Below are positions 43,757 to 54,683 of a DNA stretch of 64,000 nt, piece after piece. Both the position numbers and the translations under genes were made by a program. How positions within the stretch are numbered: position 1 is the first letter of the stretch; the number at the start of each line of letters is the position of its first letter. The notes beneath the pieces were generated by a model. That model did not search any database. It was not told the DNA's origin and was given only the letters and a program-made list of their open reading frames with translations. This DNA comes from Nematopogon swammerdamellus (Eukaryota > Arthropoda > Insecta > Lepidoptera > Adelidae). The stretch is taken from NCBI GenBank assembly GCA_946902875.1, contig OX336340.1, forward strand, positions 16,383,566 through 16,447,565. Reading direction: 5' to 3'.

Positions 43757-45097
43757 CTACTAATATTATAAACGCGAAAGTTTGTGAATGAGTTGCGTTC
43801 AGGAAGACGATAAACGTACTCAAAGAAAGTAAGTAACTAATGGCGAGGCCGAAGGCCGAGCTGCGTTCGGGAAGACTATAAACCTTCTCGAAGAAACCAA
43901 GTAACAAAGGGCGAGGCCGAAGGCCGAGCTGCGTTCAGGAAGAGGATAAACCTTCTCGAAGACAGTAAGTAACTATGGGCGAGACCGAAGGCCGAGATGT
44001 GTTCAGGAAGAAGATAAACATTTTCGAAGAAAGTAAGTAACAAAGAAGTTACTTTCTTCAAGAAGATTTATGGTCTTTCTGAACGCAGCTCGGCCTTCGG
44101 ACTCGCTCACTGTTACTTACATTCTTCGAAAAGGTTATCCTCTTTCTGAACGAAGCTCGGCCTTCGGCCTCGCCCTTTGTTACTTGCTTTCTTAAAGATG
44201 GTTTATCCTCTTCCTGAACGCAGCTCGGCCTTCGGCCTCGCCCATAGTTACTTACTGTCTTCGAAAAGGTTTATCGTCTTCCTAAACGCAGCTCGGCCTT
44301 CGGCCTCGCCCTCTGTATCTTACTTTCTCCGAGAAGGTTTATGGTCTTCCTGAACGCAGCTCGGCCTTCGGCCTCGCCCTCTGTTACTTTTTTCGGAAAG
44401 GTTATCCTCTTCCTGAACACAGCTCGGCCTTCGGCCTCGCCCATAGTTACTTACTGTCTTCTAGAAGGTTTATCGTCTTCCTGAACGCAGCTCGGCCTTC
44501 GGCCTCGCCCTTTGTTACATACTTTCTTCGAGAAGTTTTATGGTATTCCTGAACGCAGCTCGGCCTTCGGCCTCGCCCTCTGTTACTTACTTTCTTTGAA
44601 AAGGTTATCCTCTTCCTGAACGCAGCTCGGCCTTCGGCCTCGCCCATAGTTACTTACTGTCTTCGAGAAGGTTTATCGTTTTCCTGAACGCAGCTCGGCC
44701 TTCGGCCTCGCCCTCTGTTACTTACTTTCTTCGAAAAGGTTACCTTCATCCTGAACGCAGCTCGGCCTTCGGCCTCGCCCATAGTTACTTACTGTCTTCG
44801 AGAAGGTTTATCGTTTTCCTGAATGCAGCTCGGCCTTCGGCCTCGCCCTCTGTTACTTACTTTCTTCGAAAAGGTTACCCTCATCCTGAACGCAGCTCGG
44901 CCTTCGGCCTCGCCCATAGTTACTTACTGTCTTCGAGAAGGTTTATCGTCTTCCTGAACGCAATTCCGCCTTCGGCCTCAAAAAGTTACTCACTTTCTTC
45001 GAGACGGTTTATCGTTTAAGTACCTGAATCCAGCTCGCCCTTAGTTCTTCCTTTGAAATACGAATTTCACGCGAGCGAAGCCGCGGGCAAAAGCTAG
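43757..45097 (+). mobile_element. Helitron-like element (left arm)
   Basis: Begins A|TCCTACTAATATTATAAAC and ends GCCGCGGGCAAAAGCTAG|T, i.e. 5'-TC...CTAG-3' between A and T, with the GC-rich hairpin-like GCGAAGCCGCGGGC before the end. These are Helitron hallmarks. It encodes no Rep/helicase. Most of it is a ~68-bp tandem array. The right-arm copy is 48018-49358 in reverse and ends CTA|TAAT, so its 3' terminal base is changed. Confidence 0.6.
43790..44985. repeat. ~68-bp tandem array with internal orientation switch (left arm)
   Basis: Each unit has GCTCGGCCTTCGGCCTCGCC (itself a near-palindrome) plus GTTACTTACTTTCTTCGAGA and TTCCTGAACGCA. The first three units (43840-44040) run in one direction. 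After a short inverted junction near 44041-44050 about 13 units run in the other direction, so the array is head-to-head inside each palindrome arm. Confidence 0.9.
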
Positions 45098-45265
45098 TCT
45101 TCTATAAATTAACCCCACGATGTAGATTAACCCTAACCTAATGTTGAGGCGGCGCGCGGCGCGGGGCATGTCGTTTTGTTACGAGTCTTCGAGCCGAGTG
45201 TTCAGTGTTCACGAAAGGAGCCGCCAATGTCTTTCGGGTGTCGCAGGCTTGCTTGTCGTTCGTAA

Positions 45266-45990
45266 AGGCGGTATCAGACTGGCCACTCGAGTGAATGTTC
45301 ACTCGAGTGAATGGTTCATTTTTCTTGCATTCCATGTTCACACGGCTTAGCAGAAATGACATGGAAATGAACATTCACCTGCTCTTTTGTTTCAATACGT
45401 CGTCGAATGAAGTAGTGCGTCTTGGAATTAGTTTGATTTGTGATAATTTAATTGAGCAATTAAAAAAAAAGAAGCAAAGAAAACGTCGACGGTGGTGGTG
45501 CGACCATGGATTGCAAGAACAAATTTATTGGGAATTTTTAATTTTATGTCTGCTTCAGTAACCTCTCAATTTAAATCACTAATTAGAGATTTCATAGCGT
45601 TTGCCCGTATTGTTTTGTCTTTGTATTAATCAAGGTTGTGGTTCCAAAGGCATTGATAATTTTTAAAATTATCCAAAAACACAGCGTATTTTCATCGTTC
45701 CACTTAAACACCATTTTGTCGCGACGGTTGTGACCTAACTGACGTTCTTCTGCTACAGGACTCGACTCGATACAAAATGACCGATTCCGAGTGAACGTTC
45801 TCTCTGTGTTCAGCGTGTTTAGACTGTTCATTTTTCATCGGCATCTTTCATTTCATAATAGAAATGATAGATGCGAATGAAATAACCAACATTGTTGGAT
45901 CGGTGTACTAATGAATTCATTCGGCACTTTACTTTCATTCCGTGTTTAGACGTTTCATTTCGAGTGAAAGATGCCGAATGAAAGACGAAA
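45266..45990 (+). pseudogene. PIF/Harbinger-like transposase fragment
   Basis: A plus-strand frame near 45405-45560 reads KKKQRKRRRWWCDHGLQEQ and IYWEFLIL. This is the basic RRRRWW stretch that opens PIF/Harbinger DDE nucleases. Flanks carry repeated, partly inverted GAGTGAA/GTTCACTCG motifs typical of a small non-autonomous derivative. The catalytic domain is absent. The limits given include those flanks and are approximate. Confidence 0.5.
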
Positions 45991-46501
45991 AAAAATCAAC
46001 AGATTTTACGTGTACGCAACAATGGCTGCATTGGAAATGTATCTTGGAAAATTTCATTATTTAGTAAACCCAACAAAAATAAATAAAAAAAAAATATTAT
46101 ACCTACTCCCGGCTGCGCGCACGTGACCCTGCGCTGGGTTGGGTCCATGACAATGGTGCTCCTTCATTAGACCAAAACAATGCCCGTGACCTCCCAGCTG
46201 CAGGCCATGCGCGGCGCGCGCGTAGGTTGATCTAATTTTAATTCCTTGTTATGATTTTAATGTCGTCGTCGTCTGTGTCGCAAGTACCTACGCCCCGAGA
46301 CTCTCTTTAACTTCGACTGGTGGAAAAAAGATATATTTCCTATAAAATACACAGTAACTTACCCTATCGTTCTACCTGCCTAATTTAGTCTGGGCCCAGA
46401 TTTTACTCTATTTATCTATGTGTATAACTACTAGCTATGAAGTTTAATCTATTTTCCTAATCGCGTTGTGTGTGTTCTTAATATTATATTATCTCTGTCG
46501 C

Positions 46502-47178
46502 CAACAGTGCAAATTTTCGAAAAATTGCTGAACTTTGAGGTCGCGCTGCTCATCAACCATAAGTTGCACACCACAACCAAAAATTACCCTCGAGTGGCCC
46601 AATTCATTCTCTAGGTAAGCTTTTTTTCCTTTTTGCCCTAACCCTTAACCGGAACTTAAAAAAAAAATTACGAAATGATGACACGATTTTTTTCTGAAAT
46701 TTTTTGGTTTTTTGGATTTAAAAAAAATGGATTTCGAAATTTTCAAAATTTTATATCACCAAATACGTCTCGATAAATTCTGCGTCGATTGAGCTCTCAC
46801 TAACCCTCGTAACCCTTATATCAACAAAGTTATAAGCACTTTTGTGTATCAACAGTACAAATTTTCGAAAAATTGCTGAACTTTGGGGTCGCGCTGCTCA
46901 TCAACCATAAGTCGCACACCACAACCAAAAATACTCTCGAGTAGCCCAATTAATTCTCTAGGTGAGTCTTTTTTCCTTTTTTGCCCTAACCCTTAACCGG
47001 AACTTTAAAAAAATAACTACGAAAAAATTACACGATTTTTTTCCGAATTTTTTTGGTTTTTTGGATTAAAAAATTCTCAAATCATCAAATACGTATCGAT
47101 ACATTCTGCATCGATTGAGCGCTCACTGACCCTCGTAACCCTTATATCAACAAAGTTATAAGCATTTTTGTGTATAAC
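46502..47178. repeat. Tandem duplication, two ~340-bp units
   Basis: Unit 1 46502-46849 and unit 2 46850-47178, each starting CAACAGT(G/A)CAAATTTTCG and containing GTCGCGCTGCTCATCAACCA and CCCTAACCCTTAACCGGAAC. They are about 85-90% identical by eye, with indels in A/T runs. No coding. Confidence 0.85.
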
Positions 47179-47526
47179 GCAAAATCGATCCATTAAACAT
47201 TTCCAATGTTAAAATGTTAAAATGAACGAAAAATGAATAGTCTGTTATCAATCAGTATCACCTTACTGGCAACAGGCACAATACGGGCATATACGGGTGA
47301 CGTACACAACCAAGGCGTGGCCGGCCGGTGCATCATACCTTGTCAAACAAAACGGTCTACTAAAACCGCGGGAAATATGAATTGTTGTATATTTGTTCAT
47401 AATATGTAGGCTAATATATACTACACGTCAGTGATGAAATCAGTGCGTGAGGTCCGTTCTTTGAGTTAGAATAGGATGTTTAAGAAAAGTACAGGCGTAT
47501 ATGCTACAGTAAGAACAGTTATTACA

Positions 47527-47900
47527 TTTTTAACCGACTTCAAAAAAAGAGGAGGTTCTCAATTCGACTGTATTTTTCAATAAGGAAGCTTGCATACTGA
47601 ATTTCTGAATAACCATAATACATATTATATAGGTCTAATGCAATGCAGGTAGGTATACTATGTCCTTATATGAGTAAGTATGAGAAATAGGAGAATGTAG
47701 GTAAGTATAGGTGGGAAGATCAGGAATAACTTTTTTCTAACAGAGGCCATTTAATAAACAAACAGGCAGACGGACAACGAAGTGTTTTATTTTTTTATGG
47801 AAACTGACACGGTTGGCAACATCACTTACAACATCCGTGATGTCAGACCATAACACCGGGTTCTGTTTTTTTCCTCATTTGAGGTATGGAACCCTAAAAA
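47527..47900. repeat. Common repeat split by a SINE 3' fragment
   Basis: TTTTTAACCGACTTCAAAAA at 47527 and GAGGTATGGAACCCTAAAAA at 47880 look like the two ends of one common repeat. A 66-bp SINE tail (TATGGAAACTGACACGG ... CATAACACCGGG, 47797-47862, minus) is inserted near its right end. Confidence 0.5.
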
Positions 47901-48114
47901 TAGGAAAGCAGAACTTTTTCTAAATTGTAGGTACTAAATAACAATGTATGACCTTTCATCATCATTGGATCGCTCCTCCACGTTGGATGTCTAAAGTACG
48001 GTTTATTTTATTAATTATAGCTTTTGCCCGCGGCTTCGCTCGCGTGAAATTCGTATTTCAAAGGAAGAACTAAGGGCGAGCTGGATTCAGGTACTTAAAC
48101 GATAAACCGTCTCG

Positions 48115-49325
48115 AAGAAAGTGAGTAACTTTTTGAGGCCGAAGGCGGAATTGCGTTCAGGAAGACGATAAACCTTCTCGAAGACAGTAAGTAACTATGG
48201 GCGAGGCCGAAGGCCGAGCTGCGTTCAGGATGAGGGTAACCTTTTCGAAGAAAGTAAGTAACAGAGGGCGAGGCCGAAGGCCGAGCTGCATTCAGGAAAA
48301 CGATAAACCTTCTCGAAGACAGTAAGTAACTATGGGCGAGGCCGAAGGCCGAGCTGCGTTCAGGATGAAGGTAACCTTTTCGAAGAAAGTAAGTAACAGA
48401 GGGCGAGGCCGAAGGCCGAGCTGCGTTCAGGAAAACGATAAACCTTCTCGAAGACAGTAAGTAACTATGGGCGAGGCCGAAGGCCGAGCTGCGTTCAGGA
48501 AGAGGATAACCTTTTCAAAGAAAGTAAGTAACAGAGGGCGAGGCCGAAGGCCGAGCTGCGTTCAGGAATACCATAAAACTTCTCGAAGAAAGTATGTAAC
48601 AAAGGGCGAGGCCGAAGGCCGAGCTGCGTTCAGGAAGACGATAAACCTTCTAGAAGACAGTAAGTAACTATGGGCGAGGCCGAAGGCCGAGCTGTGTTCA
48701 GGAAGAGGATAACCTTTCCGAAAAAAGTAACAGAGGGCGAGGCCGAAGGCCGAGCTGCGTTCAGGAAGACCATAAACCTTCTCGGAGAAAGTAAGATACA
48801 GAGGGCGAGGCCGAAGGCCGAGCTGCGTTTAGGAAGACGATAAACCTTTTCGAAGACAGTAAGTAACTATGGGCGAGGCCGAAGGCCGAGCTGCGTTCAG
48901 GAAGAGGATAAACCATCTTTAAGAAAGCAAGTAACAAAGGGCGAGGCCGAAGGCCGAGCTTCGTTCAGAAAGAGGATAACCTTTTCGAAGAATGTAAGTA
49001 ACAGTGAGCGAGTCCGAAGGCCGAGCTGCGTTCAGAAAGACCATAAATCTTCTTGAAGAAAGTAACTTCTTTGTTACTTACTTTCTTCGAAAATGTTTAT
49101 CTTCTTCCTGAACACATCTCGGCCTTCGGTCTCGCCCATAGTTACTTACTGTCTTCGAGAAGGTTTATCCTCTTCCTGAACGCAGCTCGGCCTTCGGCCT
49201 CGCCCTTTGTTACTTGGTTTCTTCGAGAAGGTTTATAGTCTTCCCGAACGCAGCTCGGCCTTCGGCCTCGCCATTAGTTACTTACTTTCTTTGAGTACGT
49301 TTATATTCTTCCTGAACGCAACTCA
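48115..49325. repeat. ~68-bp tandem array (right arm)
   Basis: Inverse copy of 43790-44985 with the same number and order of units and the same internal orientation switch (near 49065). Confidence 0.9.
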
Positions 49326-49680
49326 TTCACAAACTTTCGCGTTTATAATATTAGTAGGATGTATTTTGGGTAGGTTCGGAGTGAGGCCTGATTTTAGAAA
49401 TTATTCCCAATTATCGGATGCATGCAAGTAAATCCGAAAGCAACAGCTAACAATATATAAATTTTTGAAATGTGTTAATTAAGCCCTTTCATTTGATCCC
49501 AAAGACGACATCATTAAAAAAATTTTTTTCAGGTCATGAATTTATGTCCTTTAGAGGGCGCCATATACAATTTTAAGGGACGTCACATAGCCTCTATCCA
49601 GCGTCAAGACGCATCCAACGATACCTCATTTGTCAAATTATGATAAGTAGTTTCGAAGTTATATATGAGGGAACAGATGA

Positions 49681-49921
49681 ACATACATACATACATACAT
49701 ACATACATACATACATACATACATACATACATACATACATACATACATACATACATACATACATACATACATACATACATACATACATACATACATACAT
49801 ACATACATACATACATACATACATACATACATACATACATACATACATACATACATACATACATACATACATACATACATACATACATACATACATACAT
49901 ACATACATACATACATACATA
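49681..49921. repeat. (CATA)n microsatellite, about 60 units
   Basis: Inverse counterpart of the left-arm (TATG)n, about 23 units shorter. Confidence 0.97.
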
Positions 49922-50786
49922 CCGGTCAAACACATAACTCTCATTTTCGCTTCGCCGTAGTCGGGTAAAAATAAGTATCTTTTCGCTAATAGTGCGCGCA
50001 TACTACACTACGTACAATATAATAAACATACGATCAAATAACTTAAATCAAATAGGAACTCCAGTTAAGTAAATATCCGCTAGCATCGACTTGCAACAAC
50101 ACATTTACCTAAAATTTGTTTGGTTTGCACCTAAAATTAATCACATAGATACCTAATGAAGTAAACCTCTGGCTCGAGACAATGCATACACACACCGCGC
50201 TCGGCCAGACCGCACCCCGCGCCGTGCGCGCGCCCGCGCCTCCGCCTCCGCCGCCAGCCTCCGCTAGCTAGCCACAAACCGCCACCGCCGCGCCGCGCCG
50301 CTTTTAATTCGATTCGATTTGTATGGGAGCCACATCTTAGCGTAGCCGGAAGTGAATTTTAGTTAGCCTATCCTGTGTCCCGTATAGTAAAATGGGCTTG
50401 TATTAAGTTTCATCAAATTCGGATGATGGCTTAAGGAGTTATGGAGGAACATACATACATACATACATACATACATACAGAAAAGATTTCTAAAAATCGT
50501 CAATTTAGCTTTAGTATCATACATAGAGACTACAAACTCAATATTTCCTAAAACAAAGTAACTTACTCCATGACCACCCCTTACAGATTTATTATTAGTA
50601 TTGATTACTTGTATGCAAAGACCGTACCAACTTAGATAGACGCGGCGCTGAGGCTCTGCGCTTGCTCCGCCAAAAGTAATATGAACTTGAAAAGTAATAT
50701 GAATGGCCGAGCAGTCAGTTCGTGCATCCGGCCGCGAGCGAACGTATGCGAACGTATGCGCGCGCGTCGACGATTCAGTCAAGACA

Positions 50787-50862
50787 AATGCCTCCGAGCG
50801 CAGTGAAAAGTTCAAAAATGCGTCGGGGAAGACACAAAAGCAAGAAAACAAAACCTACCACA
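50787..50862 (+). CDS. Possible short first exon within the 50.6-53.3 kb element
   Basis: The ATG at 50787 opens MPPSAVKSSKMRRGRHKSKK and then TKPTT, ending at a near-consensus donor CACAAGTAAGT. Basic composition would suit a DNA-binding N-terminus. No second exon was found, and the frame is too short to be sure. Confidence 0.2.
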
Positions 50863-51396
50863 AGTAAGTATTAAATGTATTGATATTAGCTGCCAACGTC
50901 GCGCAAAATAAAGCGAGCACGCTAGATGCTTGCATTCGAATATGGCGGCACCGGCGCGCGCGGCGACATCTTGGAAATATATAGAGCTGATGTAGCCCCC
51001 TTCGCAAAGTAAATTTTGACGGTACTTTTACAAAGAAAAGTATACCGTCATAATGTACGTTAAATAATATATATTTTCGTAGTAGTACTAATACTAGTTC
51101 AAATAACACATGCATTTTATATTTTGAGCTTAAGTCATTTACTGATCTGATTTACTTATTATTAGTTTTTTTGTCTATAACTTAATTTAACAATATGACC
51201 AAAATACGTTTTTGAGTATTATGAAATACATGTAATAATATAAATTTATTAATAAAGTAATTAAGAAATTATAAACCGATTACTAATAAATAAGTAAAAT
51301 AGTATTAAAAGCAGTGGTAAATGCACTCTATATAGATCCCACTGCATGCAATTCGCGCACGCACAAGCGAGAAGTAAGAGTTTACGATGCATATGG

Positions 51397-51570
51397 CCTT
51401 ACTGTGTTAAAAAGAGACAAATCGTTTTCTCGACGTCTTTCTTCGCTGCGCTCGTAAGGCCCTATGTGTTAAAAAGAGTCAACTCGGCGTCTTTCGCCGC
51501 GTGTAAGGCTCTAATGTGTTAAAAAGAGACAAATAGTTTTCTTGCCGTCTTTCTCCGCTCTACAAGGATG
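51397..51570. repeat. Three imperfect tandem copies, ~60-70-bp unit
   Basis: Each unit has TGTGTTAAAAAGAGACAAAT (or GAGTCAACT) followed by CGACGTCTTTCTTCGCTG-like text and CTCGTAAGGC. Confidence 0.75.
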
Positions 51571-52148
51571 GTCGGGTATGCCGGAGTTTTGGAGCACGAT
51601 ATTCGAGAAAATACATAGGCATAGTTAAACCACACAAGTTAGCCGTCTTCATACAAACGCGCCGATTTCGCACTCACACAAGCGCGCGCCTGCGCACGCT
51701 GTCTGTACACAACCACTACATGCATTCTCACTGTCTCTCGCGCGTAGTCAGTGATGGTCGCCCCGCCCCCGCGCTCGGTGACGCACACACAGCACACCAC
51801 GTGACGGCCGCTGCCTGCCGCCTGCCGCTTCCCGATAGAAAGTATTATTATTCGAATTTTATTTTATTGCACTAACATAATGGCTCCGCGTTTCTGCAGT
51901 GTGTACACGCGGCTGCATGAATAGATCAGGCTCGAATCGCGAGTTAACATTATTCTCATTACCTGCTGCCATCGAAAGGTAAGTAACATAAAAAATATTA
52001 TTTAAAGTATGTAGTTAAATTATGTAAGTTATTAATACGAGTAGGTACTAAGCGAAGGAATTGACTTGAGACCTGGCTCGGTAACGTCAGAGCAAAGTAC
52101 CTATTAGTATTTAATTATAGTATTAATTAGTTATTAATAGGTAGGTAT

Positions 52149-52286
52149 AATGCGCGGGGCGGATCACGGCGTGTCGCCGCCGCAGCGGTTCGTCGGTGTT
52201 CTCCCTCGCACCCGCACCGTACTTGTATAGTGTATTCGCGTGGCGGGTCGCCCGCTGCGGCGACGACACGCCGAGATCCGTCCCGC
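52149..52286. mobile_element. MITE-like GC-rich inverted repeat, copy 2
   Basis: Same element as 27853-27992. It lacks a 6-bp piece (CCTCGCA) after CCCGCA present in copy 1, and has GGATCACGG where copy 1 has GGATCTTGG. Confidence 0.7.
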
Positions 52287-53609
52287 GTAGTCTACTAGCT
52301 GCAAAAACCATTCGCGAACCCCGGCATCGGGCGCGGCCGCGCGGCGCACGCGAAGGCTGCGCCGCGCGCGGGCCCGCGGTTGTCGACTTGTTCAGACTTG
52401 TTAGAGATACCACGCACAACGCAATTTCGCGCGGTTTTGTCTTCTATAAATGGCCACAGCTCCTACCGCGGACACTTTCATGACTGCTAGCGACCAACCA
52501 AGTTATTAAGTAATTCATTAAAATAAAAATATAAGTTATTAAGTAATAATAAAACAAAATTAATAAATACATTTTAAAATTATTTATTTGATATTTTTTT
52601 TATTAAGATTAATAATTATATTAATCTATAATTCTAAATTATATTTTCTATAATTTTTATAGTTATAAATTTTTTGCCCACTTATTAATTCTCTTCATCG
52701 TCCGCGACTACGAAATGGTTGTCCAAAGACGGACGTGAGTTAAAGTTGAATTTTGACATTGCATTAATTTTTGGGAGGATAAAGTTAAAAAAAAATATTT
52801 TACCCGACTGCGCGAAGCAAAAATGAAGGGTTATCTTTTTAGCAATTTATGTGTGTGTATGTTTGTTTTTACGTATGTTCCACCGTAGCGCCAGAACTAA
52901 GCATCCGATTATTGAGTGGGGTATCGTTATCAAGGGCTCAAACATCAAAATAACATCGTTCACTGTCTATCGAAAATACAGCTTTCGAAAATATACCTTA
53001 ACGCCAGTATATAATAAATCTATGACAACTCATATATTCTGTTAGAGTAAAATTTTGGGAGCTGGCTCTTGGTCTATAAATAAAAAATACATAAATGTAC
53101 ATAATAATTTTAAAGAATAGCATTTCCACCATGATGGGCTCACTGCCTGTCAATTGTGTTAGTGTTGTGAGTTGTGACATCCCTGGAGGCTCGGCGCAGC
53201 GTAGGTAGTTATTTTAAAAATGGCCTCCAGTTATCTTACTCGTCTTCTTTTACTATGACATAGGGAGCGCCCGCGTCTATCTAAGTTGGTACGGTCTTTG
53301 CTTGTATGGTACGCCTATGGAGTCAGTAAAATTTTATTATCTCAATATGCAGCTCCATAATTTAGGGGATGACCCTTTGGTAGACGTCACAAATAAGAAA
53401 TAGAGGGTATGTATGACTTGTGTTATGTTGGTGATTGTGTTCTGTTGTTTCGATCATGCTTTCATAATATTTCAGGTCTTTAGGTTTATTCTTGACAATA
53501 TTAGGTTGTTACTTACTTAGCTAACACAAAAAAATATTTAGTAACGCAATGGAACAAACTAACTGCCGAGTTTAAAGTTACGATTATTTCAATAAGTTAA
53601 AAAACATAA

Positions 53610-54440
53610 CATTTAAAACATGTAATATTTTATATTAGATAAAATATATAAGACTGATTAATGTAGCGTGTATGGGTGTGTGTGAGTGAGATCGTGTATT
53701 GTGTGTGTGTGAGGTGAGGTGGGGTGGGGATGTATGTTGTGCCTTGTGTGTACAGTGTAAGTGAGTTTTGTGTTAGGTAAATGTGTGAGATCATTGATGT
53801 GTGAGATAGTGTGTAAGTAAGGTACTAAATAAGGATGTGTTTCTTATACCGTGTGGGGCGGGGCCGGTATTTGAAAAGAATAGCCCCACTGCATCTCTCC
53901 CCGTGTATGTCGTAAAATGCGACTAAGGGATATAACTCCCTTCTTATATTACTAGATTATCAAACATAATATGTAATATAATATTAGATAAAAGATATAA
54001 GACTGATTAGTGTAGCGTGTATTGTGTGAGGTGAGGATGTATGTTCTGACTTGTGTTTAAGTGAGTTTTGTGTTAGGTTAAGGTGTGAGAGTGTGTAAGG
54101 TAATAAGGATGTGTTTCTCGTACCGTGTGGGGCCGGTACTTGAAAAGAATAGCCCCACTGCATCTCTCCCCGTGTATGTCGTAAAAGGCGACAAAGGGAT
54201 ATAACTCCCTTCTTATATTACAAGGTGGTAGGGTTTAACCCACCCAGTTTGGTACCACCGCACTGAATGAAAGGTCGGCCGAAACGGCTATGTAAATAGT
54301 TTGTGTTTTCCATCCAGTTCAGTGTAGCCGGCACGACCGAAGGGAAGCACTGACGTGGCACCAAGTTCACCCGGTGTTATGGGCTGACATCACGGATGTT
54401 GTAGGTGATGTAGCCAACCGAGTCAGATTCCATAAAAAAA
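53610..54440 (+). repeat. Tandem duplication of TG-rich DNA plus composite SINE
   Basis: Copy 1 (53610-53957) and copy 2 (53965-54230) share ATAAGACTGATTAGTGTAGC, TG-rich text and the head ACCGTGTGGGGCCGGTAC ... GGGATATAACTCCCTTCTT. Only copy 2 continues into the full SINE body, ending CCATAAAAAAAA (54440). Confidence 0.75.
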
Positions 54441-54616
54441 ATGTGTGTAGGGTGTAAGTAAATGTATAAGGTTTGCGTGCCAGGTAATATGGGCAGAGAG
54501 AGTGTTTTAGTTTACCAATTCTATAGTATAGACGATAGTTCTGCAGAACCGATTGGTTTGCCATCCGCGGTTCTAGCAAGGTGAAAGTTAATAAAAATTG
54601 CATTTGGTTTTAAAAA

Positions 54617-54649
54617 TTTATTGAAAACAATAAAAAAAATATTTTTATT
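54617..54649 (-). terminator. Poly(A) signals of the cytochrome b5 reductase-like gene
   Basis: Minus-strand AATAAA at 54649-54644 and 54622-54617, 35 and 62 nt past the stop codon, indicating a very short 3' UTR. Confidence 0.65.
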
Positions 54650-54683
54650 CACTATTTTGCAAACAAAAATTCTGCAAACACAA

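Larger units (their letters stand above)
45098..48017. other. Single-copy spacer of the palindrome
   Basis: Not repeated in inverse elsewhere in the window. It contains the second half of the GGTTTAAAAAAATAACC-type repeat (to ~45180), a PIF/Harbinger-like fragment (45266-45990), AT-rich DNA, a 2-copy tandem duplication (46502-47178), and decayed common repeats with a SINE tail (47527-47900). No host gene was found. Confidence 0.7.
42417..50605. repeat. 8.2-kb palindrome: two ~2.6-kb arms around a 2.9-kb spacer
   Basis: The left arm 42417-45096 (2680 bp) and right arm 48018-50605 (2588 bp) are inverse copies. I traced matching sequence from ATCAATACTAATAATAAATC at the outer edges to GCGGGCAAAAGCTA at the inner edges. 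I saw only scattered single-base differences (for example AAAGTCATG / AATTCATG near 43570 and 49548). The length difference of 92 bp is almost all explained by the (TATG)n tract. Outer flanks and spacer are unrelated, so the structure has true boundaries. Each arm contains a GC-rich segment (42718-42835), the microsatellite, and a Helitron-like element with a 68-bp array. Confidence 0.93.
50616..53300. mobile_element. DNA transposon, 2.7 kb, 8-bp target duplication, family unassigned
   Basis: Ends CAAAGACCGTACCAACTTAG (50616) and the complement CTAAGTTGGTACGGTCTTTG (53281-53300) form inverted repeats of ~30 bp. They are flanked by the perfect 8-bp repeat CTTGTATG (50608-50615 and 53301-53308). 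The 8-bp duplication fits hAT or P; CTTGTATG lacks the A expected at hAT position 7. No transposase domain is readable, but a possible short first exon exists at 50787-50862. A MITE (52149-52286), a tandem repeat (51397-51570) and a TTTTACCCGACTGCG-type repeat (52798-52990) lie inside. Confidence 0.85.

Noticed and set aside
44447..44647. Repetitive 66-codon frames (also 48467-48667) with GRGRRPSCVQEYH-like text
   Set aside because: Translation of the 68-bp tandem array; present inverted in both palindrome arms with no other coding sign.
42417..50605. CRISPR array or bacterial repeat system
   Set aside because: Repeats are contiguous tandems without unique spacers, in insect DNA, with no Cas genes.
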